64,000 nucleotides of DNA from an uncultured Anaeroplasmataceae bacterium (GCA_910579215.1 CAJTTN010000001.1:1-64000), one strand, 5' to 3'; counted from the first letter of the stretch, positions 27,101-35,512 are shown. Translations and numbers: made by a program. The notes: generated by a model from the sequence alone, not told the origin.

Positions 27101-29737
27101 AATATTCTAACAGGACCAAAATATGGAATTACCATTGCATCTAGTAAGGATATAGCAACTGCTGAGATGCAGACTAGAAATGTTGTTGTTGATGGTGTAA
27201 TTGTAGAAAAATTTAGACGTTCTGGTGTTAGAATTGCTATGGCACAGGAAAACGTAGTAAGAAATTCTATTTTCAGAAATGCTACCTGCTTAGGCGGTGG
27301 TGGCGCTGGCTATGGGGTATGTATTCAAGGAGAAACACACGATGTGGATACAACAGATACAATTCTAGATACAAGATTTAATGTTGTTGAGGATTGTACC
27401 TTTGAAGGACCTTATTTACGTCATGGAGTTTTAATTCAATATTATGCTCATAACAATTTAGTTCATCATAATACCTTAAAGGATATCCTATTAGATTCTA
27501 TAGATTTACATGGTGAGGATGAATACTCTAATGAGATTTGTCATAACGAAATCTTTAACACCAGAAGAGGAGCTGCCGTTGGTTTAGGAAATACGGGAGC
27601 TACTCATGATGCTACAGGAAGAAATAATTTTATCCATGATAATTTGATTGATGGTGGTGCTAGAGCAATAGAAATTATGCTAGATACTCCTAACACGGTA
27701 ATCTTTGCAAATACGATTAAGAATGTAGAAAAAGGAATTACTTGTAGTCTAGCAAATGGCACAAGAATAGTAGAAAATACTTTTGAAAGCATCGCAGAGT
27801 TCGCTGTAAGAGTGAATTATGCATTTGTATGGGGAGGTGCTAATTTAGGTATTCCTAGAAATTATACAATTAAGGATAATACATTTATATCTTGTGAAGA
27901 AGGAATTGTTATAGAAACGAAAGAGGATTTTATTGTTGAAGGAAATCTATTTGAACAGATGGATTCTGCAAAACAAATTATAGATACTACTGCTACTTTT
28001 GTAGTACCTGAAAATGATCTTTCTATTTCTATTGAGGCTGATGACGAAGCCTTCACATATGATTTGGCAGTTACTACAAGTAAGACAGATGTAAAGGTTT
28101 ATTATTTAATATCTACCTTATCTACTGCACCTACCAAAGAAGAGGTATTGGCTGAAACCCCATCTGATACGCTTATTACAGCTTTAGAGGGCCTAAATAG
28201 AGGTACTAAATATTACGTTTATGTAATTTGTGTTTCTGGTAAAGATACATCCATCATGCTTTCAACCTCTTTTGAAACAGCAGAAGAGCTAGTTCAACCT
28301 CTTACCCTATCTGCAAAGATCACAACCAATAATGCGGATGGTGTTACTGCAAAATATGCTCAAGCTGGTGCTACCTTTGAGACAACAGCGGGAGCTATGA
28401 TTCATTATGTATTAACCGATACTTTAGTAGAGGATGTAACGATAGAAAAGCTAAATGGTACGATTGCAGGTTCACTAGTTATACGAGGAGAAACTGTAGA
28501 AGATCATTATTTATTTACAGGTTTAGCTTCTGAAACAACCTACTATCTATATTGCTATGCAACACTTGATGATGCTGTTAGCTCTATCGAATCTAAGGAG
28601 GTTACCACAGCTGTTTACAGAAACTTTAATCGTGATTTACCTACTAAGGGAACCATTAATATTTTTAATGCTGAGGATTTCTATAAATATATAGAGTTCT
28701 CAACTGTTGGCTTGATAATTGATGATACAGGCGTATTAACTAAGCCGTCTACCTCTGCTAAAGTATTCTTATTTGGTGACATATACTTAAATGAAACGAA
28801 AAAGGTAGATATGATTACAGATTCATTTAAGGGTGTTTTCGATGGTCAAGGCTATACTATTTATAATATGAATATAGAAAGTGGAGTTTCAGAAAATTTA
28901 GGCTTATTTAAAATTATTACAGGAAGTGGAGCAACTCCAGGAACATTCAAGAATACAACCTTTGTTAATGCAAAGGTAACCAATACCTATACAGAGGCTA
29001 CAACCTCAAATGCGGGAAATGGTATCATTTGTAGTGAACTTAGAGGTATAATAGAAAATGTTATAATAAAGGATTCTATCATAACCGTTAGTCAAGAGGA
29101 TTCAAGATTAGGTGCTATTGCTGGTCGTTTTACAAATTATAAGGATGGAACGTATACAGCTCATGTTTCTAATTGTGGTATTTATAATACTACTGTTACA
29201 GGTGGTAGTAAAAATATAGGTGGTGCAATTGGCTATGCCGCTTATGCTAGTGCCTATACTACTACAGAAGCAGGTACACCAATATATGTTTCAGATTTAT
29301 ATGTTCAAGCAACAGTAAGTACAACTGCAACACAAAGTAGTGTTGGAGGTGTAATAGGAGTAAGTGAAATTCTTGTTAAAAATGTTGTTAGTGATACTAC
29401 AGTTATAGCTGCTGGAAAAGAAAGAACAGACGCTTTAATTTTAGGAACAATTCAAAATAGTTCAAAGGAAACCTCTATTGCTACTATCTCCTCTTGTATT
29501 TCTTATAAGAAGGGTACACTTGTAAGAAATTGGAAGAGTGGAGAAGCAGATAAGCTTTATGAAGTTGGTACTACAAATAGTGATACTACTGAAGTACCAA
29601 AGCAATCTGTAATCGCATTAGAAGAAATTACTTCTACATGGATAATAGAAAATACAACCTTTGATATTGAATCTGAAAATTCTTTATGGATATTAGAGAA
29701 TCATCAATTAAATTTAAAATTAGGAGGCAGGAATTAA
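24173..29737 (+). CDS. Giant surface lipoprotein: Fn3-like / GLUG / beta-helix / GLUG, 1854 residues
   Basis: Lipoprotein signal with lipobox IVAC (Cys about 21). Domains in order: Fn3-like (about 35-145), GLUG beta-solenoid (about 150-510), three Fn3-like modules (about 520-815, each with an 'LxxxTxYxxYV'-type end), pectate_lyase_3-type beta-helix (about 816-1275), two Fn3-like modules (about 1280-1485), and a second GLUG-like solenoid (about 1490-1850). The beta-helix repeats the 'GDWNxPGLYxKNGAxH' entry, 'RHGVLIQYYAHNN' and 'DSIDLHGEDEYSNE' of the 19000 product; the front part mirrors the 17351 product. It therefore looks like a fusion of two neighbouring gene types. Probable surface depolymerase or epimerase plus adhesion scaffold; activity unproven. 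Confidence 0.78.
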   Translation: MFKKILFTCSMVLCLLFIVACKPNETDGPDKDTKDYPRFSDISILESVKEEGAIDVFVKALDTDTSVHLIVVEKDAKAPTHEEIKKHEAYSGVNIVSYLEGTGTLYKTIQGLEQAKAYDVYVTLFKNNLYAKEFYKTTCLTKTLDEVLDKGSGTNEDPFKIFSIEDLEKVASDAEGLNAFYSLQNDLDLSSKYGKDLLSFVPLSWQTGSLKAFNGYFNGNGHTIKNLYINETKESIGLFGQIGEEGTVANLILENPYVATTGQRLGAVVGYNKGSVVNVSVLGGKVESLVPAGGQAKVGGIVGDMYESGSILRCVSKTSVVAEGNNVGGISGSADASTGKTQALEIKNCYSLSDIKTNGKYAGGIVGYGRCIQIENCYTLGTVEGGEGVGGIVGFLQQRSGSSIVPTTKNCFVLGTTITANGTKQSNNSGIVIGNRSTSNNTNPIVENLYYADSALVGNQKKPLSIGEEVEATSFADKNWLKTNVLMECNDVYWTMKADASRPTLVHATWDTGAYNSPLLIKELKVAAPERNQISISSSCSEKATLYYVVVLSSDKAPTAEQIVAQKDYDGVNLKAFGHSETNTLDTVVQALEDNTSYTVYVVAKSETETTKVSSATQKTLPAPILLEVSYEVKDGKNLGELNILITSNKNVTTYYKISKEKLTLTKEEMITFTSVTGKTISITELDENTEYFLYLFSSTADEDVEVTELTFTTKADPVPFEITVEFSKTVNPKELELVLTSNKADATLWYILTNDLSKVYTKEELMEQGELYSGAKVLFGELEDNTEYRIHVYGKTNTRETDVLTKVAATLDAKYEQFADYFVGDWNQPGLYDKNGAVHDMPTPVAETGKVISVLEYGAVANDTSFDNYEAFKKAIDAAEANDVVYIPNGTYTFKSSLKLNGYYAHIHLKAGITLKGESKEGTILVSSFTAEENENLQTTAIAVTNASNVAIKNITVTSNTGDLEYDNTDPNLTTNILTGPKYGITIASSKDIATAEMQTRNVVVDGVIVEKFRRSGVRIAMAQENVVRNSIFRNATCLGGGGAGYGVCIQGETHDVDTTDTILDTRFNVVEDCTFEGPYLRHGVLIQYYAHNNLVHHNTLKDILLDSIDLHGEDEYSNEICHNEIFNTRRGAAVGLGNTGATHDATGRNNFIHDNLIDGGARAIEIMLDTPNTVIFANTIKNVEKGITCSLANGTRIVENTFESIAEFAVRVNYAFVWGGANLGIPRNYTIKDNTFISCEEGIVIETKEDFIVEGNLFEQMDSAKQIIDTTATFVVPENDLSISIEADDEAFTYDLAVTTSKTDVKVYYLISTLSTAPTKEEVLAETPSDTLITALEGLNRGTKYYVYVICVSGKDTSIMLSTSFETAEELVQPLTLSAKITTNNADGVTAKYAQAGATFETTAGAMIHYVLTDTLVEDVTIEKLNGTIAGSLVIRGETVEDHYLFTGLASETTYYLYCYATLDDAVSSIESKEVTTAVYRNFNRDLPTKGTINIFNAEDFYKYIEFSTVGLIIDDTGVLTKPSTSAKVFLFGDIYLNETKKVDMITDSFKGVFDGQGYTIYNMNIESGVSENLGLFKIITGSGATPGTFKNTTFVNAKVTNTYTEATTSNAGNGIICSELRGIIENVIIKDSIITVSQEDSRLGAIAGRFTNYKDGTYTAHVSNCGIYNTTVTGGSKNIGGAIGYAAYASAYTTTEAGTPIYVSDLYVQATVSTTATQSSVGGVIGVSEILVKNVVSDTTVIAAGKERTDALILGTIQNSSKETSIATISSCISYKKGTLVRNWKSGEADKLYEVGTTNSDTTEVPKQSVIALEEITSTWIIENTTFDIESENSLWILENHQLNLKLGGRN

Positions 29738-31710
29738 TGAAGAAATTTTTTTCAGCATTAGGAGCAATAGCTTTATGTTTTACCTTAGCTGCTTGTAATA
29801 CAAATAAAAATCCTGGTGGAAAACCAGAAGAAAATAAGCCACTAACTAATTTTGAACTTGTAAAAAAGACGGCTGATGATCTTTCTATTCCAAATGCAAA
29901 TGAAATTAGAAAAAATATTTATTTGCCTAAATCAACGAAGGATGAGGTTATCATTGTTTGGACAACAAGCAATGCAAAGGCTATTACGCCTGAGGGCTAT
30001 GTCACGAGAAGTGAGACCTCAGATCAGGCAGTTACACTAACCGCAACCTTAAGCTATGCTTCTACCGTTGAAAGAAGAAGCTTTGAGGTCAATGTGAAGC
30101 AGATTCCTTCTAGCACGCAAGCTCAAGTAGAAGAATCTATAAATGATTTTGTGCTATATGAAAATAATTATGTAGATAGAGATATATTAATTCTACCTAG
30201 AACCAGTGATCTTAATGGCGTTTATATTGATTGGGAAACCTCTGATTCTTCTATCATAGACCTAGATGGAAACGTATATAGAACGAATGAGGAACAGAAG
30301 GTAACACTAACAGGAAAATTCAGTAAGAGTGATGTAACTTTAGAAAAGAAGATAGAGGTTACTGTTGGTTCTACAGCTGATGACGAACCTGAATTGATTA
30401 CGGAATCTGATCCTAGAATTTTAAACAAAATCTATGTTACGAACACAGAGGAGTTACTTAAGGCATGTGTTATTGATGATTTAAAGCCAGGGGATGCAGT
30501 GATTTTAGAGGATGGAAAATACGATGAAATTACACTTTATATAACAGACTCAGGAACCTTTGAGCATCCTATCTTCCTTTTTGCTAAGAATCCTGGAAAG
30601 GTAACGATTACAGGAGAATCTAGAATTGAAGTTGTAGCAGATTATGTTACTGTTGCAAATTTAACATTTAAGGAAGGATATCCTACAACTGATAGTGGAG
30701 TTGTTGCCTTAAATGGTAATTATTGTAGATTTACAAATAACCATATCAACAATTTTGAATATGCTACCTATGATTATAAGTGGGTTTCATTGACAGGAAC
30801 ACACCATTCTATTGATAGAAATACCTTTGATGGAAAGTCTACAGGAGGCTCTCTATTAACTGTATGGAGAAATGATTTATCTAGTCAATATCATCACATC
30901 TATAAAAATGTATTTAAAAATTTTGCTGATGCTGGTGGAGCAAACGGCTATGAAACCATGCGTATAGGAACATCTACCTATTCTCAAACAGATTCTCATG
31001 TTCTAATTGAAGATAATTTATTTGAAAAGGTATCAGGAGAAATTGAAATTATTTCAATTAAGTCAGGAAGAACTATAGTTAGAGGAAATACATTCAAGGA
31101 ATGTGTTGGATTAGTTACGTGTCGACATGGTAAAAATGATCTTATTGAAAATAATGTATTTCTATGTGGTGGTGTTAATGATACGGGTGGAATTCGTATG
31201 TATGATTCAGGACATATCATCCGCAACAATTATATAGAAAATGCAAATTCATCCTCAAACACTCGTGCTGGTATAGTAGTACATAGTGGAGTAAATGAGG
31301 CAGGAACTACAACTACTATGAATTTACAATGGATACCATTTAATATTTTAATCCAAAATAATACAATAGTAGATAGTCGTCAAAGTATTCTATTCTGTGG
31401 AAAATATACTTATCCAGCGAAGGATGTTATTTTAGATGGTAATTTCATTGTTTCTGCTTTATGGGCCGCTATCCGTTTTGATAAGGTTCCAGAAAACCTA
31501 AAATTATCTAATAATCACATTCATGCAACCGCATATTTAGATACTACAGGTGTAATTAAGGAGATAGAAGTTCCAAAGGAAGCGAATTTCTCAACAGATA
31601 TTCCTACACTTACTCCAAATGCTTCAGGTATTAAATTACATGAAACATGGGGAGCGAAAAATTTAGCTGTTCTGTCTACTGGCAATGCAGGTGCTAGTTG
31701 GCTAGAATAA
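29737..31710 (+). CDS. PL6-family lyase lipoprotein (alginate lyase / chondroitinase B type)
   Basis: The 657-residue protein has a lipoprotein signal (lipobox LAAC). Two atypical Ig-like domains (about 30-125 and 126-215) precede the PL6 beta-helix (about 225-600). PL6 marks include 'LKPGDAVILEDGKYDEITLY', 'NGYETMRIGTS', the catalytic Lys in 'EIEIISIKSGRTIVRGNTF' and Arg in 'GLVTCRHGKNDLIENN'. PL6 members cut alginate (often MG or G blocks) or dermatan sulfate by calcium-aided beta-elimination. With no sulfatase nearby, alginate or another unsulfated uronan is favoured. ATG 29737 overlaps the previous stop (TAATG) and follows AGGAGG. Confidence 0.88.
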   Translation: MKKFFSALGAIALCFTLAACNTNKNPGGKPEENKPLTNFELVKKTADDLSIPNANEIRKNIYLPKSTKDEVIIVWTTSNAKAITPEGYVTRSETSDQAVTLTATLSYASTVERRSFEVNVKQIPSSTQAQVEESINDFVLYENNYVDRDILILPRTSDLNGVYIDWETSDSSIIDLDGNVYRTNEEQKVTLTGKFSKSDVTLEKKIEVTVGSTADDEPELITESDPRILNKIYVTNTEELLKACVIDDLKPGDAVILEDGKYDEITLYITDSGTFEHPIFLFAKNPGKVTITGESRIEVVADYVTVANLTFKEGYPTTDSGVVALNGNYCRFTNNHINNFEYATYDYKWVSLTGTHHSIDRNTFDGKSTGGSLLTVWRNDLSSQYHHIYKNVFKNFADAGGANGYETMRIGTSTYSQTDSHVLIEDNLFEKVSGEIEIISIKSGRTIVRGNTFKECVGLVTCRHGKNDLIENNVFLCGGVNDTGGIRMYDSGHIIRNNYIENANSSSNTRAGIVVHSGVNEAGTTTTMNLQWIPFNILIQNNTIVDSRQSILFCGKYTYPAKDVILDGNFIVSALWAAIRFDKVPENLKLSNNHIHATAYLDTTGVIKEIEVPKEANFSTDIPTLTPNASGIKLHETWGAKNLAVLSTGNAGASWLE

Positions 31711-31721
31711 TATAGAATTAA

Positions 31722-31752
31722 GGTTCATTCTCATTTGGAATGAGCCTTTTTT
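31722..31752 (+). terminator. Rho-independent terminator
   Basis: GGTTCATTCT pairs with GGAATGAGCC (31722-31746, with GU pairs), followed by six T residues. It ends the second polysaccharide operon. Confidence 0.8.
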
Positions 31753-31775
31753 ATCACAGTACAACAATCTTTAAA

Positions 31776-31835
31776 AAAAATGTCATTTAATGTCGGTTTT
31801 TTTTCGTTGACATTTTTAAATAAAATTATTAGAAT
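31776..31835 (+). promoter_or_regulatory. Promoter of the CHAT-protein gene with an overlapping inverted repeat
   Basis: TTGACA (31807-31812), 17-bp spacer, TAGAAT (31830-31835). The -35 box sits inside the right arm of an inverted repeat, aaaaatgtca (31775-31784) with tgacattttt (31808-31817), which could be an operator. A third partial copy (aatgtcgg) lies between. The leader would be about 135 bases. Confidence 0.6.
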
Positions 31836-31904
31836 TAAAGTAAAGAAAGCAATAATAAATTTAATATCAAATAAAATCATAATAGATATCAATTTGAAAG
31901 TTAT

Positions 31905-31965
31905 ATTGTACTTATAACTAAAAAAAGAAAGGAGAAGTTATAGCCCTAAGTACAATAAGGCTATA
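31905..31965 (+). promoter_or_regulatory. Structured leader around the ribosome site of the CHAT-protein gene
   Basis: ATTGTACTTA (31905-31914) is perfectly complementary to TAAGTACAAT (31947-31956), enclosing the AAAGGAG ribosome site (31928-31934) in the loop. TATAGCC (31939-31945) pairs with GGCTATA (31959-31965), and the first helix's 3' arm is in its loop, so both together make a pseudoknot. The ribosome site is 43 bases from the ATG at 31978, too far unless the second hairpin folds. Translational control is inferred. Confidence 0.45.
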
Positions 31966-31977
31966 TCAATTAGAGAG

Positions 31978-33429
31978 ATGAAAAAATTATTTTCTATTCT
32001 TTATGTGTTTGTTTTTTTGTTGAATTGTTATATTTGGAAAGGGATTGATACCAATTCTTTTTCAAATGAGAAATTGACTATTAAAATGAATGATAATATT
32101 TTACGTAATACAACGTATCGTCTTACACTTAATGAATTAAAGACAATTGAGTTTAATGGGGAGGTTCATAACTTCTCTTTTCAAGCAATTCAAAACCAAA
32201 TGTATGTAGTTGAAACAACGGGAAAATGTGACACTTTACTTAGAGTTCAAAGTGATTCTATAGGAACAATTACAGATGATAATAGCGGTATTGATAATAA
32301 TGCTCGTATTTATTTTACTCCACTTATTAATGAAGAAGTAAAAATTTATTCTGTACTTTCTGATCTGGATGCAATAGGTGATGCAACAATTCAAGTTAGA
32401 AAACAAAAATTTTCCTTATTCGGCTATGAAGATGCACAAGGTAATTCCACTATACCAGATTTGGATAAACCTTATAATGATTTTAAGGATATTATGAATT
32501 GTATAAAATTTGTTAATGGAACTGAATCTGATGCTTATGCTATAGACGAAAGAGGCTTAGCAAATTTAAATAGTGAATTAGTTTTACTTTCTGGTCATGG
32601 AGATAAAGGTAGTGGTACTAAAGGTGGTGTTTTTTATTTCAAAGCAGGTACAATAAGATGTTCTAAACCATTTGATATGAGCAGAACAAATTTGGCTGTA
32701 TTTGCTGCTTGTCATTCTGCTTATGGTAATAATGATTATAGAATTTCTATAGCGGAAAAGGCTATTAAAAATGGTGCCAAAACATCAATTGGATTTAATG
32801 ACGAAGTATCTTTTTCATCAAGTAAAACTTTTACAAATACATTATTTAATTCTTTATCCCAAGGACAAACGGTTGAATCTGCTGCCAAAAAAGCAGCTTC
32901 AAAATTATTATGGCCTTGGGATAAAGGAAAACAATATACAATCTTTGGAAATAAAAATAATATAATTATTGGGAATAATCCCCAATCTAAAAGTATTTTG
33001 CAAGAAAAAAATTATACATACTTGAATCAAATATTACCTTTTGAACATTACAAATCCGAAAACTTAAATGATAATATTTATAGGTATTATGAAATTATCA
33101 ATGGTGTTATGACTAATAATTTTGTAGATATAAAGGTTGAAAATGATAGTTACTCATTGATTGTAGAAAATATAAATTTCTATAATAATATATTGATTAA
33201 AAAATATGATTCAAAAAACATTTTATATCAATATTTTTCAAAAAATAATATAGAGATTCATGATATTTTAGATAGACATTGTGTTTATTTTTGTATTGAT
33301 AATAATATGGTTCCATTGGATATTATAGAAGTACGATATGAAATTGAAGAAAAATTGATATTTGATTATATTGCTGTTGATCTTTATCATGGAAATATGG
33401 TAGATTATTCCGTAATAAATACTTTTTAA
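31978..33429 (+). CDS. Secreted CHAT/caspase-like protein with PPC-like domain
   Basis: The 483-residue protein has an N-terminal hydrophobic signal (residues 1-20) without a clear lipobox. Residues about 45-140 resemble a bacterial pre-peptidase C-terminal (PPC) domain ('YVVETTGKCDTLLRVQSD', 'DDNSGIDNNARIYF'). Residues about 165-320 look like a CHAT (caspase-fold) domain: His in 'LVLLSGHGDKG' (about 205) and Cys in 'LAVFAACHSAYG' (about 245) form the expected His-Cys dyad, followed by 'GAKTSIGFNDEVSFSSSKTF' and 'GQTVESAAKKA'. The C-terminal 160 residues are not recognised. Caspase-fold proteins cleave after specific residues; the target is unknown. Codon use looks even more A+T-rich than in the neighbours. 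Confidence 0.7.
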   Translation: MKKLFSILYVFVFLLNCYIWKGIDTNSFSNEKLTIKMNDNILRNTTYRLTLNELKTIEFNGEVHNFSFQAIQNQMYVVETTGKCDTLLRVQSDSIGTITDDNSGIDNNARIYFTPLINEEVKIYSVLSDLDAIGDATIQVRKQKFSLFGYEDAQGNSTIPDLDKPYNDFKDIMNCIKFVNGTESDAYAIDERGLANLNSELVLLSGHGDKGSGTKGGVFYFKAGTIRCSKPFDMSRTNLAVFAACHSAYGNNDYRISIAEKAIKNGAKTSIGFNDEVSFSSSKTFTNTLFNSLSQGQTVESAAKKAASKLLWPWDKGKQYTIFGNKNNIIIGNNPQSKSILQEKNYTYLNQILPFEHYKSENLNDNIYRYYEIINGVMTNNFVDIKVENDSYSLIVENINFYNNILIKKYDSKNILYQYFSKNNIEIHDILDRHCVYFCIDNNMVPLDIIEVRYEIEEKLIFDYIAVDLYHGNMVDYSVINTF

Positions 33430-33442
33430 GAGGTGATAAATC

Positions 33443-33880
33443 ATGAAAAAAAAGCTAATTATTTTTGTCTCTATAGGTGGAGCATTACTTTTTATTATTG
33501 CTGTTATATTAGGCGTTTTATTTGTACCTAGAAGCATTAAAACCTCCTTGGGTATAAATCTAGAAGATATTGAAGAAATATATATAGAAGCGGGCTTTGA
33601 TGAAAAGAAGCAATATTTCATATCCGAAAATGAGATAGAATCCTTTTACAAGAAAATGAACGATATCCACATCATACCTACATATAGTCATACCAAATCA
33701 CAATCGTCAATTCTATTTGTCATCCAAACAGAAAAGAGTAGGTTTTCTTTTTGTGAATACTATAGTATTACTGGAACAAACTCTCGCAAGGAATTTAATG
33801 TATTAGACAAAGAGGATTTTGAACAGCTTTATACTTTTTTTGCTGATTTTAACTGGGAGGATTATAGGAAATTAATTTAG
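33443..33880 (+). CDS. Membrane-anchored small protein of unknown function
   Basis: The 145-residue protein has one N-terminal membrane segment (about 5-28) and a hydrophilic extracellular part of about 115 residues ('EIYIEAGFDEKKQYFISENE'). AGGTGAT precedes the ATG. It follows the CHAT gene by 13 bp and is probably co-transcribed; a partner, substrate or inhibitor role is possible but unsupported. Confidence 0.6.
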   Translation: MKKKLIIFVSIGGALLFIIAVILGVLFVPRSIKTSLGINLEDIEEIYIEAGFDEKKQYFISENEIESFYKKMNDIHIIPTYSHTKSQSSILFVIQTEKSRFSFCEYYSITGTNSRKEFNVLDKEDFEQLYTFFADFNWEDYRKLI

Positions 33881-33908
33881 ATTTAAAAAATAAATAATAC
33901 TTTTTATA

Positions 33909-33934
33909 AAGGGATGGGGAAATCCCTTTTTTTT
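33909..33934 (+). terminator. Rho-independent terminator
   Basis: AAGGGAT (33909-33915) pairs with ATCCCTT (33922-33928) around a short loop and runs into eight T residues. It ends the CHAT-protein unit. Confidence 0.8.
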
Positions 33935-33945
33935 ATGGATATGCA

Positions 33946-33986
33946 TTTCCATATCCTTAATTTTATGGTATACTTACTTAGTAAGT
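33946..33986 (+). promoter_or_regulatory. Probable promoter and palindromic operator before the GH28 gene
   Basis: A weak TTTCCA (33946-33951), 17-bp spacer and TATACT (33969-33974). The 15-bp palindrome ACTTAC-TTA-GTAAGT (33972-33986) overlaps the -10 box and start site. It is unrelated to the TTCG-N6-CGAA sites, so a different regulator is implied. Confidence 0.45.
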
Positions 33987-33998
33987 GAGGTTTTAAAA

Positions 33999-35507
33999 AT
34001 GAAGGTTTTATCTATTACATCTAGAACAATCACCTTAGAACTTGAGAACAATTTGCCTTTTTATGCAGAACAAGAATTTGAAATCTATATCAATGGGAAT
34101 TTATATAAAAAGGAAAGAAGAAATGTCTTTACAATTTTCAATTTATCTCCCAATACAAGTTATACTATACAGGTAGAAAAAGAGAAAAAAATAATAAAAA
34201 CAAAGGGAGAAAGTCTTTGTTTAAATGTTAAAGACTTTTACGCTGTAGGAAATGGAGTAGAGGAGGATACTGTAAAAATCCAGGCAGCAATAGCAGCATG
34301 CCCTAAGAATGGCTGTGTTTATATTCCTAAAGGTGTTTATTTTATTAGTGCTTTATTTTTAAAATCAGATATGACTATCTATATGGAAAAAGATGCGAAG
34401 CTTATAGCTAAGTATGATCGAGGTGCCTATCCTATACTTCCGCAGGAACAGCAGGGCTATATTTTTGGTACCTGGGAGGGGAGCTTAGTTGATTGCTTTG
34501 CCTCCTCTATTACCGCGTTAAATTGCTCAAATCTTCGTATCATTGGTGAAGGAGAAATTGATCTGCAGGCTCAACTAGGAGATTGGTATGTGAATCATAG
34601 AGAAAAAAGAATAGCCAATCGAGGCTTTGGAATGTATTTTAAGGAATGCAATTTTATAGAGGTGATTGGTATTTATATTCATAATACTCCCTCTTGGAAT
34701 ATTCACCCCTTTTTTTCAAAGCATTTAAAATTTTTAAATCTGCGAATTGAAAATCCAGTAAACATGCCTACTACAGATGGATTAGATCCTGATTGTTGTG
34801 AGGATTGTTTAATTGCAGGAAATACGTTTAATGTTGGGGATGATTGTATCGCTATTAAATCAGGAACCTTTGATCTTGCAAAAAAATATAAAAAAGCTTC
34901 TTCTAACATCAAAATTAGAAATAATTTTATGGAACAAGGACATGGAGGCGTTGTTTTTGGAAGTGAATCCTCTGGTGGGATAGATAATGTGGTTGTTGAA
35001 CAATGTATTTTTAAAAATACCGATCGAGGTCTAAGAATAAAGACGAGAAGAGGTAGAGGGCGAATAGGAAACATTGATTCTGTAGTTTTTAATAATATTC
35101 TTATGGATAATGTAAAAACACCCTTTGTAATTAATATGTTTTATAATATGGGTCCTAAAGGTGGACATGATGAATATGTTTGGACTAAAAAGCCACAAGA
35201 GGTAACAGAGCTAACACCTAGCTTGGGTAATTTTAAATTTACGAATATGGAATGTCGAAATGTTTGGTATGCAGCAGGTGTTTTTTTAGGACTACCTGAG
35301 GCTCCAATTCGTGGTATAGAGCTTCAAAATATAATATTCACCTACAATTCTGAAGCAGAGGCAGGGTTTCCTGTAATGATTGAACAAAATTTTAAATTAA
35401 AAAATGCAGGTTTGTATTGTCTTAACGTGGGAAAAATATATACGAAAAATGTTACCTTTGAAGGAATAATTGGAAATCATATCATATTTGAGGAAGAGGA
35501 GAAGTAA
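33999..35507 (+). CDS. GH28 glycoside hydrolase (polygalacturonase-like), cytoplasmic
   Basis: The 502-residue protein has no signal peptide. A short Fn3-like N-terminus (about 1-70) precedes the right-handed beta-helix. The GH28 catalytic motifs are present: 'TTDGLDPD' (about 252-259), 'VGDDCIAIKSG' (the Asp pair), 'GHGGVVFGSE' and 'RGLRIKTRRGRG'. Family members hydrolyse alpha-1,4-galacturonan or related pectic chains; cytoplasmic exo-acting forms trim imported oligogalacturonides. It forms a unit with the AEC permease gene that follows by 5 bp and is not in the main operons, so it may serve a different substrate. Confidence 0.87.
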   Translation: MKVLSITSRTITLELENNLPFYAEQEFEIYINGNLYKKERRNVFTIFNLSPNTSYTIQVEKEKKIIKTKGESLCLNVKDFYAVGNGVEEDTVKIQAAIAACPKNGCVYIPKGVYFISALFLKSDMTIYMEKDAKLIAKYDRGAYPILPQEQQGYIFGTWEGSLVDCFASSITALNCSNLRIIGEGEIDLQAQLGDWYVNHREKRIANRGFGMYFKECNFIEVIGIYIHNTPSWNIHPFFSKHLKFLNLRIENPVNMPTTDGLDPDCCEDCLIAGNTFNVGDDCIAIKSGTFDLAKKYKKASSNIKIRNNFMEQGHGGVVFGSESSGGIDNVVVEQCIFKNTDRGLRIKTRRGRGRIGNIDSVVFNNILMDNVKTPFVINMFYNMGPKGGHDEYVWTKKPQEVTELTPSLGNFKFTNMECRNVWYAAGVFLGLPEAPIRGIELQNIIFTYNSEAEAGFPVMIEQNFKLKNAGLYCLNVGKIYTKNVTFEGIIGNHIIFEEEEK

Positions 35508-35512
35508 AAGCG

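Noticed and set aside
31940..31980. Leader peptide beginning at ATA 31940 after AAAGGAG
   Set aside because: The frame is only about 13 codons, starts with a rare codon and carries no control-codon pattern; the RNA fold explains the spacing better.
34703..35074. Minus-strand frame of 123 codons inside GH28
   Set aside because: Antisense to the catalytic part of a well-supported GH28; no ribosome site or promoter.
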